The position numbers and the translations under genes were made by a program. From Lentimicrobium saccharophilum (GTDB taxonomy: Bacteria > Bacteroidota > Bacteroidia > Bacteroidales > Lentimicrobiaceae), in assembly GCF_001192835.1 (NCBI RefSeq), contig NZ_DF968182.1:1029748-1093747 (forward strand): DNA of 64,000 nt, read 5' to 3'. Positions 17,723 through 27,619 of the stretch are shown here, one piece after another; position 1 is the first letter of the stretch, and every line of letters begins with the position of its first letter. The notes beneath the pieces were generated by a model. It made no database searches, was not told the origin of the DNA, and was given only the letters and a program-made list of their open reading frames with translations.

Positions 17723-20353
17723 ATGAAAAAATTCTATCTTTCATTTTTACTTTTGCTGCTCACCATATGGGCAAGCGCGCAATTCAGCGGAGGCCTGGGC
17801 ACCGTTGCCAGCCCTTATCAGGTGGCCACCGTTTCCGATCTCGGCAATGTAAGGAATTATCCGGGCAGTTGCTTTATACAGACCCAGGATATTGACCTGA
17901 TGGCGATCAGCAATTGGGAGCCCATCGGTGGCGGAGGTACGTCCGGAAAGTTTACCGGTCAATACAACGGTAATGGAAGAATCATATCAAATCTTACCAT
18001 CAGCAAGCCCTCCATTTCCGATATCGGCCTTTTCGGGCATATCGGAGAAGGATCAGCTTCCGCTCCGGTTGTGATCCGCGATGTGCATCTCGTAAATGTG
18101 AATGTTCGCGGCGCCCGGTGTACGGGTAGTCTGGCGGGTTGCGTTACCGGAAATATCTATACCCTGATAGAAGGCTGTTCGGCTACCGGGGTGGCCGGAA
18201 AGCGCAGTGTAACGGGTGATGCATCAGCCGGAGGGCTGGTAGGATCGAACAACGGTGTTGCTGCGTCACCGGGTGGTGCCGGTAATCCTATAATTATGAG
18301 ATGCTATGCCGATATAGATGTTATTTATTCCGGTGTTCAGCCCGCTCCGGGTCAGAAGGCGGAAAAGTTCGGCGGATTGACAGGATGCAACCAAAAGGGG
18401 ATTATTGTGGACTCGTATGCCCGTGGCGCGGTAACCGCAAATAAAACCGGAACATGGGATGTTTATTCTGTCGGGGGACTTTCCGGGTGCATGATAAACC
18501 GGGGCGTCATCGAACGCTGCTATTCAACGGGCCAGGTGACCGGGACCGGAGCTACCGGGATTGGCGGCCTGGTGGGTAATAATACTGCAAGCGGGGATGC
18601 CGCTGACGGAACGGCAGTCAATGCTTACTGGGATACACAATCCTCAGGTATGCCGGCTTCCGCTGCCGGCAAGGGGCTCACTACAGTGCAGATGAAATCG
18701 CAAACAAACCTCAGCGGCTTCGACTTTTCGGATGTATGGCAAACAGATGCCACGAACGACGGTTATCCATCGCTGCGCGAGGTTCCCGCAACATCCTATG
18801 TTACCTGGAACGGAAGTGTTTCCGAAAACTGGAGCAATGCAGGCAACTGGAGCCCGGCGAGGTTGCCGGGAGCCCGGGATATCGTTATAATCCCCGGGGG
18901 ATGCATGAACTACCCGGTTATCTATTCGGCCATTACAGGTCAGCATATCCCTGAAGGAATATCCGTACAGGAGGGGGGAAGCCTTGTCATATCCCCTTCG
19001 GGAATCCTCACAGTGCAGGGACTCTTCCTTAACGATGCAGGCGCGCAGGGATTGGTGATCACCGCTGATGAAACCGGGACCGGATCACTAATTCACGGAT
19101 CAGGCAACCTGAATGCGACCACCGGACGCTTTGTATCCGCAGCCGACTGGGCATCCGACGGAAAGGGATGGCAACTGGTGTCTTCGCCGGTAGCCGCTCA
19201 ACCTGTCAGCGGAAGCTGGACACCAACGGGAAGTAATAATGACTATGACTTCCTGATGCTTGACGAGAGCAGGATCAGTGATTGCTGGCTGAATCAGAAA
19301 GATGCTTCCAGCAACATCAGCACCTTTATCCCCGGTATAGGTTACTTTGCAGCATACCAGCAGGAGGGCGTAAAGACTTTTTCAGGCGTACTCAACACCG
19401 GTTCAGTCACCATGACGGGCCTTGAAAATACCAGCAACAGTGCATTTTCCGGATTTCACCTTATAGGGAACCCGTTTGCCAGCGCAATTGACTGGAATAC
19501 CGGTTCATGGGTAAAAACAAATATTCCGCCTTCATCGATGTATTTATGGAGCTCATCTGAAGGGAGTTACCTGACTCTTGTCCAGACCGGGGGCCTTATC
19601 CCTGCCATGCATGGTTTTATGATCTACACCAGGGGCGACGGAACGCTGACCATTCCGGCCGATGCACGTGTGCACAGCACAGCGCCGCTGCTTAAAGGTG
19701 CTGAGGAAGATTTTATAATGCTCACAGCCAGGGATATGGAAAGTCAAACTTCCCAGTCGAGCATAATCCGGCTTGATCCCCGGGCTACCGGAGGTTTCGA
19801 CGAGGATTTTGACGCGCATTTTCTGCCGGGTTTCGCACCTATGTTCTACTCGCGCACCTGGGATGCATTCCTCGCCCTGAATACCCTCCCTGAAATTAAT
19901 GAACTGCTGTGTATCCCTTTCGGATTTATGAAAAACGGCGCTTCTTTATTCAACATTGAACTCACCCGGAGCATTCCCGGGGCAACCATCTACCTCACCG
20001 ACCGTAAAACAAATACCGTGGTTAACCTGTCGCAATTGCCTGTTTACTCATTTTTATCAGAAGATGGTGATGATCCCGACCGGTTTCTGATCCATTTCTC
20101 CACACTTGGAACCGGTGAATTGCCTTCAGATAAACCTCTTCAGACGATTGTGCACAACGGTAGGCTTCACCTGGACGGGCTTCCCGCAGGTGCGGAGGTG
20201 AAACTTTCGAACCTCTCCGGTCAGACGCTGAAGCAGCTGAAGACCGGCGCAGCGTCTTCGGCTAGCATAAGTACTCAGGGCTTGCCTTCCGGTATTTACC
20301 TGGTCATAGTCACGAGCGACAAGGGATTCATCAGCCGGAAGGTGGTATTGTAA
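17723..20353 (+). CDS. Secreted GLUG-motif protein with T9SS domain
   Basis: The 876-residue protein has a signal peptide ending WASAQ. Residues about 20-340 repeat GLUG-type motifs (GGLVGSNNG, GGLTGCNQKG, GGLSGCMINRG, GGLVGNNTASG), each with a short turn such as IERCYSTGQVTG. These repeats occur in surface adhesins and in proteins with beta-solenoid folds. Residues about 355-440 (TWNGSVSENWSNAGNW, SPSGILTVQG) are a second beta-rich domain found in many Bacteroidota surface proteins. The C-terminus is a T9SS sorting domain (LSNLSGQTLKQL, LPSGIYLVIV, SRKVVL). No catalytic residues are recognisable. A role in adhesion or as a surface scaffold is likely but not demonstrated. Confidence 0.85.
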   Translation: MKKFYLSFLLLLLTIWASAQFSGGLGTVASPYQVATVSDLGNVRNYPGSCFIQTQDIDLMAISNWEPIGGGGTSGKFTGQYNGNGRIISNLTISKPSISDIGLFGHIGEGSASAPVVIRDVHLVNVNVRGARCTGSLAGCVTGNIYTLIEGCSATGVAGKRSVTGDASAGGLVGSNNGVAASPGGAGNPIIMRCYADIDVIYSGVQPAPGQKAEKFGGLTGCNQKGIIVDSYARGAVTANKTGTWDVYSVGGLSGCMINRGVIERCYSTGQVTGTGATGIGGLVGNNTASGDAADGTAVNAYWDTQSSGMPASAAGKGLTTVQMKSQTNLSGFDFSDVWQTDATNDGYPSLREVPATSYVTWNGSVSENWSNAGNWSPARLPGARDIVIIPGGCMNYPVIYSAITGQHIPEGISVQEGGSLVISPSGILTVQGLFLNDAGAQGLVITADETGTGSLIHGSGNLNATTGRFVSAADWASDGKGWQLVSSPVAAQPVSGSWTPTGSNNDYDFLMLDESRISDCWLNQKDASSNISTFIPGIGYFAAYQQEGVKTFSGVLNTGSVTMTGLENTSNSAFSGFHLIGNPFASAIDWNTGSWVKTNIPPSSMYLWSSSEGSYLTLVQTGGLIPAMHGFMIYTRGDGTLTIPADARVHSTAPLLKGAEEDFIMLTARDMESQTSQSSIIRLDPRATGGFDEDFDAHFLPGFAPMFYSRTWDAFLALNTLPEINELLCIPFGFMKNGASLFNIELTRSIPGATIYLTDRKTNTVVNLSQLPVYSFLSEDGDDPDRFLIHFSTLGTGELPSDKPLQTIVHNGRLHLDGLPAGAEVKLSNLSGQTLKQLKTGAASSASISTQGLPSGIYLVIVTSDKGFISRKVVL

Positions 20354-21591
20354 TAACGGTTAAACCTTGTTCTGAGCCCTTATTAATTTTTTCCGGCTGG
20401 TTTCTTCATCAGGTAGAAAAAGCAGGATGAGCACGGATGTGGACGTCCGCGCTGACAAGTTAATTAGGGACCGGCCTTCCAAAAATGACGTTAAGAAAAC
20501 AGGCAGCGAGTTAAACGGTAGTTATCAATCAGGAGCCAAAGGCGAACTGGTTGGTTACTACCGTTAATCCCGCTATTGCGGGAAAATAAAGAAGAAACGT
20601 TTGTGATGATGGTGGGCGTTGCACGGGTGATTTTTGTAAATAGGACTTCAGAAAAGTAAGTCAGTAACAACCTTCGTTACTTAAGCCCGACTTAATCAAT
20701 AGGTTATTATTGTAACCAGCTAATAATATTGGACATATTCTTATTGATTTAGTCGGGATAATCCCGCATAGAGGCTGTTTCATTATGTGCAAACAGAATG
20801 ATTACAGCCTCTTTTGCGAATACACCAAGCGGAGCGCGGTGTATTTTCAGGATTCATGCCAAAATGCTCGCCTGTTTTTAGTCATTTTTGGGAAGCCTTG
20901 ACTTTTTGCTACTTTTTGGTCAAGCAAAAAGTAGAAAAAGCAAATATGGGTATAGCTTTCAGATTATGCGATTAGCATACAGAGTACAGACATGCATACC
21001 CGGGCGGGACAAGCAAGATGCATGCCCGGGCTGCAAACAGGACGGATAAGCACGGATGTGGACGTCCGCGCTGGCTGGATTATATGATTTGCTGACAGAG
21101 CACAGACCTACATGTTCAGCAGGTAACTTAATCTGGCGGGAAAAGCAGGATGAGCACGGATGTGGATGTCCGCGCTGACAGGTTTATTTGGGACCGGCCT
21201 TCCAAAAATGGCGTTAAGAAAACAGGCAGCGCGAAATAGGGAAGAAACGCCTGCGATGATGGTGGGCGTTGCACAGGTGATTTTTGTACATCGGTTTCAA
21301 GAAGAGGAAGAATGTAACAACCTTCGTTTCTTCCTGCCAAAAAGCTCGCCTGTTTTTAGCCATTTTTGGGAAGCCTTGACTTTTTGCTACTTTTTGGTCA
21401 AGCAAAAAGTAGAAAAAGCAAATATGGGTAAAGCTTTCAAATTATACGATTAGCATACAGAGTACAGACATGCATACCCGGGCGGGACAAGCAAGATGCA
21501 TGCCCGGGCTGCAAACAGGACGGGTAAGCACGGATGTGGACGTCCGCCTTGCAAGGTAAAGTAATTGCAAAAAAAGAAGACCTGAATCCAA
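20354..21591. repeat. Non-coding duplicated intergenic block
   Basis: Nothing here looks coding. A segment of about 213 bases (20858-21070) is repeated at 21336-21548 with an offset of 478. A shorter segment beginning AAGCAGGATGAGCACGGATG (20420-20520) recurs at 21143-21235. The unit AGCACGGATGTGGACGTCCG appears four times with small changes. Both long copies carry an inverted repeat, CTACTTTTT ... AAAAAGTAG. This is typical of dispersed intergenic repeats in Bacteroidota. Confidence 0.85.
20686..20757. repeat. 16-bp inverted repeat pair, MITE-like
   Basis: CCCGACTTAATCAATA (20686-20701) and TATTGATTTAGTCGGG (20742-20757) pair with one mismatch across a 40-base AT-rich middle. It may be the remnant of a small inserted element or a large hairpin. 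Confidence 0.7.
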
Positions 21592-22839
21592 TTACATTTT
21601 CATGTCCACGTAGGTGGTAAGCTTGCCCAGCATGTTCACATAGCTGCCGAATTCATTGTCGTACCAGCCGAATATTTTAGCGTGACAGACAGGGATCATG
21701 ATATCCTGCGTAAGCTCAACGCCGAAGCTTCTGAGAAGGTCGGGGTTCAGCGCCATAAAACCGGTGCGGGTATGGGTCTCGATCCCTTCAATCACTACAG
21801 CGGCACGGCGGCCGATCATATCTGCGGAGACATTTTGTTTTTCGCTGAACTCCAGCATTCCGGCAAGCGGTCCATTGGCAGCTTGCAGGTAAATCTGGTT
21901 CAGGAATTCGCGGGTTACTACGGGCTCTCCAATATCATTGATGGGGGAGTGGAAAGTAATGTTCAGGATAATAAGGCTGGCTGTATTGGTAGGTATGCGC
22001 ACAGAGTCGGCCATAAAGCCGATTTTTTGCACTTCAGGCAATATTTTTTCGAGTGCTTTGGCTGCCCCTGTTGAGGTGATAATGATGTTGTTGAACACCG
22101 AACGGCTTTTCCGCAAATCGGAGGTGCCGGTGGAGGGCACCGAGTCGAGGATGCTCTGGGTGCTGGTACTGGCATGAATGGTGGACATGGAAGCAGTCAG
22201 GATGGTAGAGGTCTCCGGGGTTTCGAGCAGGGGCTTGATCATATGCGAAAGTCCCGTGGTGGTGCAACTGGCTGCAGAGATAATGTGATGCTTGCGCGCG
22301 TCAAAATCAAGGTGGTTGATCCCGTATACCATCATGGAGGCATCGGCCGGCATTTTCTGGGTGGAATCCTTGATTTTGAAGGGGGCGCTGGCGATAACCT
22401 TTTCAGCCCCGGCTTCCAGGTGACCGCGCAGACTGCCTTTGGAATGATCGGCGGGCAGGGTGGGATCGAGAAACGCTCCGGTGCAGTCAACCACCAGCCT
22501 TACGTTGTGCGCCGGCCAGCTAATGTCGCGCGGGTTGCGTGCCTGCTGCAGGAACTGAACCGGCATGCCGTCGATCTCCACGAGGTTCTGATCGCTGTCA
22601 ATGATACGGATTTCACATTGCTTTCCGGAATGGCCATAAAGGAATCTGCTGAGCGAGCCATAAGTGGAGTCGTTCTCTATATTGTGGAGCAATGCTTCCA
22701 GGTTTTTCCCGACCCCGCGACCCACATTTACCACAATACCTCCAAAGTGCTTATTCAGGATGTGGTTCCACAGGGTTAGTTTTCCAATACGCCCGGCTCC
22801 GTTGATGCCAAGGATGTTTTTGCCGTTCACTTTTTCCAT
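21592..22839 (-). CDS. Atypical long glyceraldehyde-3-phosphate dehydrogenase
   Basis: The 415-residue protein is related to type I GAPDH, which oxidises glyceraldehyde-3-phosphate with NAD and phosphate, but is about 80 residues longer than usual. The dinucleotide site is ILGINGAGRIGKLTLW. The catalytic Cys lies in SAASCTTTGLSHMI, where the usual second Cys and Asn (SCTTNCLAP) are replaced by Thr-Gly. The catalytic His is kept in STIHASTSTQ, although the normal Tyr after it is Ser. Phosphate-site residues STGAAKA and RIPTNTAS are close to consensus. The extra length lies mainly in the N-terminal half (residues about 25-65 and 120-150). It may be a divergent GAPDH isozyme or act on another phosphorylated aldehyde. 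It stands alone, flanked by repeats. Confidence 0.85.
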   Translation of the reverse strand: MEKVNGKNILGINGAGRIGKLTLWNHILNKHFGGIVVNVGRGVGKNLEALLHNIENDSTYGSLSRFLYGHSGKQCEIRIIDSDQNLVEIDGMPVQFLQQARNPRDISWPAHNVRLVVDCTGAFLDPTLPADHSKGSLRGHLEAGAEKVIASAPFKIKDSTQKMPADASMMVYGINHLDFDARKHHIISAASCTTTGLSHMIKPLLETPETSTILTASMSTIHASTSTQSILDSVPSTGTSDLRKSRSVFNNIIITSTGAAKALEKILPEVQKIGFMADSVRIPTNTASLIILNITFHSPINDIGEPVVTREFLNQIYLQAANGPLAGMLEFSEKQNVSADMIGRRAAVVIEGIETHTRTGFMALNPDLLRSFGVELTQDIMIPVCHAKIFGWYDNEFGSYVNMLGKLTTYVDMKM

Positions 22840-23405
22840 TTCCAGTGTGTTTTATTCGGTTGGTTGTTGGTGGTTGAATTATTATATATTTGATTTACAG
22901 TGTAATAGTAATTTTCCTACGGTTTTCTTTCAGCTGATAAACATACTGAGGATAAACCATTTAACAAGGGATTTTCCCGGGTTTTCAATGATTTTTTATT
23001 CATGCAGCGCTCTTACGTTTGTTAAACAGCATGCCCCGTGTTTTTGTTGAGTGTCAGGTGCCTGATGAATGCCATTAAATTCCTCAGGAAAAGCACTGAT
23101 TCGTTAATTGAAAGAAGTAAATTTTATAAAAAAGAATAACATCTGAGCGCAAAGGTAACCTGGAGGTGGGTTGAATAATCAGGAAATCAGGAAGATGATT
23201 TTTTTTGTTTGCATGAAATTTCCAACTGAAAGTGACTGACTTAGACGGGTCTCGCCTGAGTCATCCGCACACTGAATCACGGAAATCCCAGAATGGTGCA
23301 GAAGACCTGAAAAGTCATTAAGTAAGAAGACTGGTTAGGCAGTTTTAAAGAGAGAATGGTAATCCTTTGGAAAAATGGCCCGGCCGTGATAAAAGAGCCC
23401 TTTCG
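22840..23405. other. Intergenic region upstream of GAPDH gene
   Basis: No gene is supported. On the minus strand TACCTTTG (23157-23150) matches a -7 box, without a clear -33 partner and 310 bases from the GAPDH start. A degraded copy of the GACCTGACAAG hairpin is at 23304-23340. Confidence 0.5.
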
Positions 23406-24677
23406 TCAGCTTTGCTGCATCTTTTTCCATAGCCTGTCGGCTTGTCTGCGCGCTTCCTCAAGTATTTCACCTTCATTAACCGTAATCACCTGACCGTTTC
23501 TGACAATCAGTTTTCCCTGTGCAATCACATGTTGTATATGTTTGGATTCCAGGCCGAAAAGGAAGTGACCGTAAAAATTTTCCTGGTTAAAAGGGGTGGG
23601 GGAATCGTAGTCAATTACTACCAGATTATTCTCCCTGTAACCAGTAAATCCGTTTTCTTTCAGGTAATTACCAACATTTCTGAAGCGCCGGTAGGTTTCG
23701 GCATAGTCGATGTTTTCGTGGTTCTTTCCCGAAAAAAAGGCTGCTTTGGCGCTGCGCAGCATATCGCTGTGCATGCCGTCGGTGCCAAACATAATGCGGT
23801 CGCCAAGACCTTTTGAATTGAATAATCCCACTGAATTATTTAGGTTGCTTTCCATATTCTGCACCACCCAGACCGGTGAACCGGAGAGTTGCCGCCGCTC
23901 GTATTCGTCAAGATGCAGACAGTGTGCAAGTATGGTTTTCGGGAAATCAAGGACTCCGGCCTGAGCCAGCCGGTCTATCACCCAGGTATGGTAGTTTTCC
24001 AGACAGTGGTTTTCATCTGATATATCTTCGGCCACATGCATATGAATGCCTGAATTCATTTGCCGGGCAAGGTCAACTGCCTGTCTCAGGGTTTCATTGC
24101 CGACGGTGAAGGAAGCATGCAAACCGATCAGGCCCTGCCTGCGGGAAAGGTATGTTTCGGTTTCCCTGAGTCCTTTCCGGGCAATTTCCATTCCGTCACG
24201 GTCGGAGATCTCGTAGCAAAGCAAATGGCCCAGCCCCACGGACTCAAAGGCTTCCGCGATGATTTCAAGGCTTCCTTCCACCGCAAAGGGTGATGCGTGA
24301 TGATCGATGACAAAGGTTACCCCGTTTTTTGCACAGGCCAGGGCGGTCACCAGCGCGCTGGAGCGGATCATATCTTCATCCAGGGATTTGTCGAGGGTCC
24401 ACCAGATGTATTGGAGAATTTCGTTGAAGTCAGCCGGGGTTTTCCTTGGCGCCCTCATGCCGCGGGCAAGTGCAGAGTAGGCATGGTGGTGGCCATTGGC
24501 AAAGGCCTGCGTGATGTATCTGCCGGAGCAGTCAAGAACAGGGTGGTTGTTAACGACCGGTATTTCATCCAAAAAACTGATCCCTTCCTCAGCACCTTCA
24601 CCAGCCAGAATATGGGTTCTGGTGAAGCTGAGCGTTACCGGATCGATGTAGGTTCCGTTTGTTAATAAGACAGCCAT
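23406..24677 (-). CDS. ssnA: SsnA-type amidohydrolase / aminohydrolase
   Basis: The 423-residue protein belongs to the metal-dependent amidohydrolase superfamily, in the SsnA/chlorohydrolase branch. Metal and active-site motifs appear in order: FANGHHHAYSAL (HxH), IGLHASFT, IHMHVAED, ILAHCLHLDEYE and FGTDGMHSDM. SsnA is found with YgfK and the selenium-dependent xanthine dehydrogenase in purine-degrading anaerobes, where it is thought to hydrolyse a ring-derived intermediate; its exact substrate is not settled. It is the last gene of the minus-strand operon, 365 bases after the dehydrogenase. That gap contains repeats, so co-transcription is likely but not certain. Confidence 0.88.
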   Translation of the reverse strand: MAVLLTNGTYIDPVTLSFTRTHILAGEGAEEGISFLDEIPVVNNHPVLDCSGRYITQAFANGHHHAYSALARGMRAPRKTPADFNEILQYIWWTLDKSLDEDMIRSSALVTALACAKNGVTFVIDHHASPFAVEGSLEIIAEAFESVGLGHLLCYEISDRDGMEIARKGLRETETYLSRRQGLIGLHASFTVGNETLRQAVDLARQMNSGIHMHVAEDISDENHCLENYHTWVIDRLAQAGVLDFPKTILAHCLHLDEYERRQLSGSPVWVVQNMESNLNNSVGLFNSKGLGDRIMFGTDGMHSDMLRSAKAAFFSGKNHENIDYAETYRRFRNVGNYLKENGFTGYRENNLVVIDYDSPTPFNQENFYGHFLFGLESKHIQHVIAQGKLIVRNGQVITVNEGEILEEARRQADRLWKKMQQS

Positions 24678-25042
24678 GATTCAATGATTGAAGTTTATAT
24701 GTTACCACACAGGCAAGGTCTGTTCCACCAATTTTGCCGGGAAAAGGACGAGCAGGATTTAAGAACTGTTGTGGTGAAATTCAGTTTTTCCGTCAGTAAT
24801 CCGGGAGCACCTTCCTTCCCGCATCCTTCAGTTTTTAAGTTTTTTTTACCATGTCCCGGCCATTTTCCGCGAATAGGGCGACAAAATTTAAGAACTATTG
24901 TGACCTATTGTGTCTATTGTGGTGAAATTTCAGCTTTTCTGTCAGTAATCCGGGAGAGCCTTTCTTCCCGCATGCTTGAGTTTTTAAAGTTTTTTTACCA
25001 CATAGGCACAATAGGACACATAGAATTCTATGTCAATGCAAT
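24678..25042. repeat. Tandemly repeated spacer between xdh-like and ssnA genes
   Basis: Two imperfect copies of about 130 bases begin near 24758 and 24888, each containing TTTAAGAACT, GTGGTGAAAT, GTCAGTAATCCGGGAG and CTTCCCGCAT. A third partial copy with CTATTGTGGTGAA lies at 25041-25056. CCTATTGTG-type words also occur at 8589-8625 and 11410-11440. I see no gene. Confidence 0.75.
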
Positions 25043-27619
25043 CTATTGTGGTGAATTTTTGGATTCTCTGTCAAGCGGCAAAGAAAACCTCCGTTTCCCG
25101 TCGAAATCACATAGTGCGTTTGCAACCGCGGCGGCGGTAGGAACCAGTCCTATTTCACCCAGTCCTTTAGCACCGTAAGGCCCGACGGGATCTTTAACTT
25201 CCACCCCTAAAACGACGATTTCAGGCATGTCCCTGGCACGGAGAATTTTCAGGTCGCGCATTCCTTCGGAAACCAGATGTCCGCCTGTCATCGGCAGGTC
25301 TTCCGAGAGGGCGTATCCCAGTCCCATGTGCACGGCCCCTTCTATCTGTCCTTCAAACATCCGGGGGTTCATAATCTTTCCGGCGTCATGGGCCGCGTAA
25401 ACAGTTTCAATCCTGCCATGCTCATCCAGCACAACAAGCTGGCTGGCATAACCATAGGCAAAATGCGTGATGACCTCCCCGGCATTGTCTCCCGGTTTGT
25501 TGGTCCAGTCGCAGGTGTAGTTGCCGTAATAACTTTTCCCTGCAAGGTCTTTCAGCTGATGACTTTCAAGGTCTTTCCTGATCCGTTGCGCTGCATCCAG
25601 AATGGCATTGCCCAAGAGGGCGGTGGCGCGGGAGGAGGTGGTCATACCTGTGGGGATCCCCGCTTTACTGTCGACTACCACTTCAACGATGGCAGGCGGG
25701 ATGCCGGTTTCTTCAAACAGCATCTGAGTGGCCAGGGTATGTACGCCCTGTCCCATTTCCGTCCAGCCGTGCAAAAGACGTACCTTGTTTTCCGAAACAA
25801 TTTCAATGATAACATCGCTGAAATCGGTCATGCCGTTGCCCACGCCGCTGTTCTTGATGCCGCACGCAAGGCCTTTGAACCGGGCTTTGTCGTAAAACGG
25901 CTTAATCGCTTCCAGGGTAGCGCGTACGCCAACACCTCCTCGGAGTATCTGCCCGGTGGCAGTCATCCGGCCTTCGGTCAGGGCGTTGTTGAACCTGAAC
26001 TGCCAGCGGTCGAACCCGCCCTGCCGGCATAGGTCATCGATGCAGCCTTCCAGGGCAAAACATACCTGGTTGGCCCCGAAGCCGCGCATGGCCCCCGACG
26101 GGATATTGTTGGTATAAACCGTAAGCGCTTCCACTTCAACGCAGGGGATATGATAAGCCCCCGAGGCATGACCGGCCACCCTTTCCATCACTTTGGTACC
26201 AACGGAGGCATAGGCCCCGGTATCGCCGATGGCATTGAGTCTCAGGCCTGTCAGCAGACCGTTACGGTCACAGCCGATGGCCATGTCCATATAGACAGGG
26301 TGACGTTTGGGGTGCATTCGGATTGACTCCTGCCTGCTGAGAACAACCCTGACCGGTTTTTTCAGCAGCCAGGCGAAAAGGGCGGCGTGTCCCTGCACGG
26401 TAATGTCTTCTTTTCCGCCAAAGCCACCTCCCGAAGATACCAGTGTTACCCTGACTTTCTCCTCGTTCAGGCCAAGCAGTGAAGCTACCTGACGGCGGTC
26501 AACATAAATGCCCTGCCCGTTCGAAAACAGGTGCAGTCCGCTGTCTTCGGGCATTGCCAGTGCCGCTTCGGTTTCGAGGAAGGCGTGCTCTATCCGCTGG
26601 GTCTGGTAAATACCGCGGGCAACAAAGGCCGAACCAGCGATTACCGCTTCCGCATCACCTCCCCTTGAAATCCTGCAGGTTTCCAACAGATTGGATTTGC
26701 CGGGATGAACCCCGGGAGAGCCGGGCCTGATGGCTTCCTGAGGATCGGTAACGGGCGGCAGCACTTCATAGCTGACTTCGATCAGCGCGGCTGCCTGCCT
26801 TGCAGCTTCTTCCGATTCAGCGACCACCCCCGCCAGCACATCGCCAATATACCGGGTGGTTTCCCCTTCGGCAATCATCAGCGGCCAATCGTTGAAAATC
26901 AATCCGGTGTAGCGGTCTCCGGGAATGTCCTTTGCGGTGAATATCTTTACAACACCATTGACTTTCATTGCCTCCTGAACGTCTATTGCTTTGATGACAG
27001 CCTTTGGATGATCGGAGAAGCGCAGCGCCCCGAAAAGCATCCCGTCAACAAACAGGTCGTTGACGAATTTTTTCTGCCCGGTGGCCATTTCAAACGCTTC
27101 ATATTTGGGATAAGCGCTGCCGACATGGGCGGATGCCGGCGGTTCTTCATTTTTTTCTTCCAAACGGAGTTTTAAAGCTGCTTCCGCGATGGCATCCACA
27201 ATTTTTACATAGCCCGTGCACCGGCAAAGGTTTTGATTAAGGGCATGGCGGATCTCTTCGCGCGTGGGTTCGGGGTTCTTCTGAAGCAGGATTCTGGTGC
27301 GCATCAGAAAGCCGGGGCTGCAAAACCCGCATTGAACAGCGCCTTTTTCCACAAAGGCGCGGGCAAGCACATCCCTGATGCCGGCGGGAATGCCTTCAAG
27401 GGTATTCACAACGGTCTTGTCCACTTTTTTCATGGGGGTCAGGCACGACAGCCTGGCTTCCCCGTTGATCTCAACCATGCAGGCACCGCAGGCTCCCTGA
27501 TCTGAACAACCATCCTTTACCGAGGTGATATGCTTTTCATTCCTTAGAAAATCAAGCAGTTTCTTCTCCGGGTTACCGGTGTAAGTCACATCAGCACCAT
27601 TGAGGATAAAGCGTATCAT
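25043..27619 (-). CDS. Selenium-dependent-type xanthine dehydrogenase (fused 2Fe-2S and molybdenum domains)
   Basis: The 858-residue protein fuses an N-terminal [2Fe-2S] part to a molybdenum hydroxylase. The first cluster shows GCSDQGACGACMVEI and the second shows VQCGFCSPG with CRCTGYVKIV. The molybdenum part (about 170-858) contains GGGFGGKEDITVQGHAAL, SGAMRGFGANQ and the candidate catalytic Glu in YGAKGLGEIG. There is no FAD domain. Length and layout fit the family called selenium-dependent xanthine dehydrogenase, whose labile selenium is not a selenocysteine, so no in-frame UGA is expected. It would hydroxylate purines such as xanthine or hypoxanthine. Its start overlaps the stop of the preceding PLP gene by ATGA, indicating translational coupling. 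Electrons probably pass to YgfK, encoded at 38189. Confidence 0.9.
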   Translation of the reverse strand: MIRFILNGADVTYTGNPEKKLLDFLRNEKHITSVKDGCSDQGACGACMVEINGEARLSCLTPMKKVDKTVVNTLEGIPAGIRDVLARAFVEKGAVQCGFCSPGFLMRTRILLQKNPEPTREEIRHALNQNLCRCTGYVKIVDAIAEAALKLRLEEKNEEPPASAHVGSAYPKYEAFEMATGQKKFVNDLFVDGMLFGALRFSDHPKAVIKAIDVQEAMKVNGVVKIFTAKDIPGDRYTGLIFNDWPLMIAEGETTRYIGDVLAGVVAESEEAARQAAALIEVSYEVLPPVTDPQEAIRPGSPGVHPGKSNLLETCRISRGGDAEAVIAGSAFVARGIYQTQRIEHAFLETEAALAMPEDSGLHLFSNGQGIYVDRRQVASLLGLNEEKVRVTLVSSGGGFGGKEDITVQGHAALFAWLLKKPVRVVLSRQESIRMHPKRHPVYMDMAIGCDRNGLLTGLRLNAIGDTGAYASVGTKVMERVAGHASGAYHIPCVEVEALTVYTNNIPSGAMRGFGANQVCFALEGCIDDLCRQGGFDRWQFRFNNALTEGRMTATGQILRGGVGVRATLEAIKPFYDKARFKGLACGIKNSGVGNGMTDFSDVIIEIVSENKVRLLHGWTEMGQGVHTLATQMLFEETGIPPAIVEVVVDSKAGIPTGMTTSSRATALLGNAILDAAQRIRKDLESHQLKDLAGKSYYGNYTCDWTNKPGDNAGEVITHFAYGYASQLVVLDEHGRIETVYAAHDAGKIMNPRMFEGQIEGAVHMGLGYALSEDLPMTGGHLVSEGMRDLKILRARDMPEIVVLGVEVKDPVGPYGAKGLGEIGLVPTAAAVANALCDFDGKRRFSLPLDRESKNSPQ

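Noticed and set aside
25043-27619. Selenocysteine-containing dehydrogenase
   Set aside because: There is no in-frame UGA, and the selenium of this family is a labile ligand, so no selenocysteine is expected.
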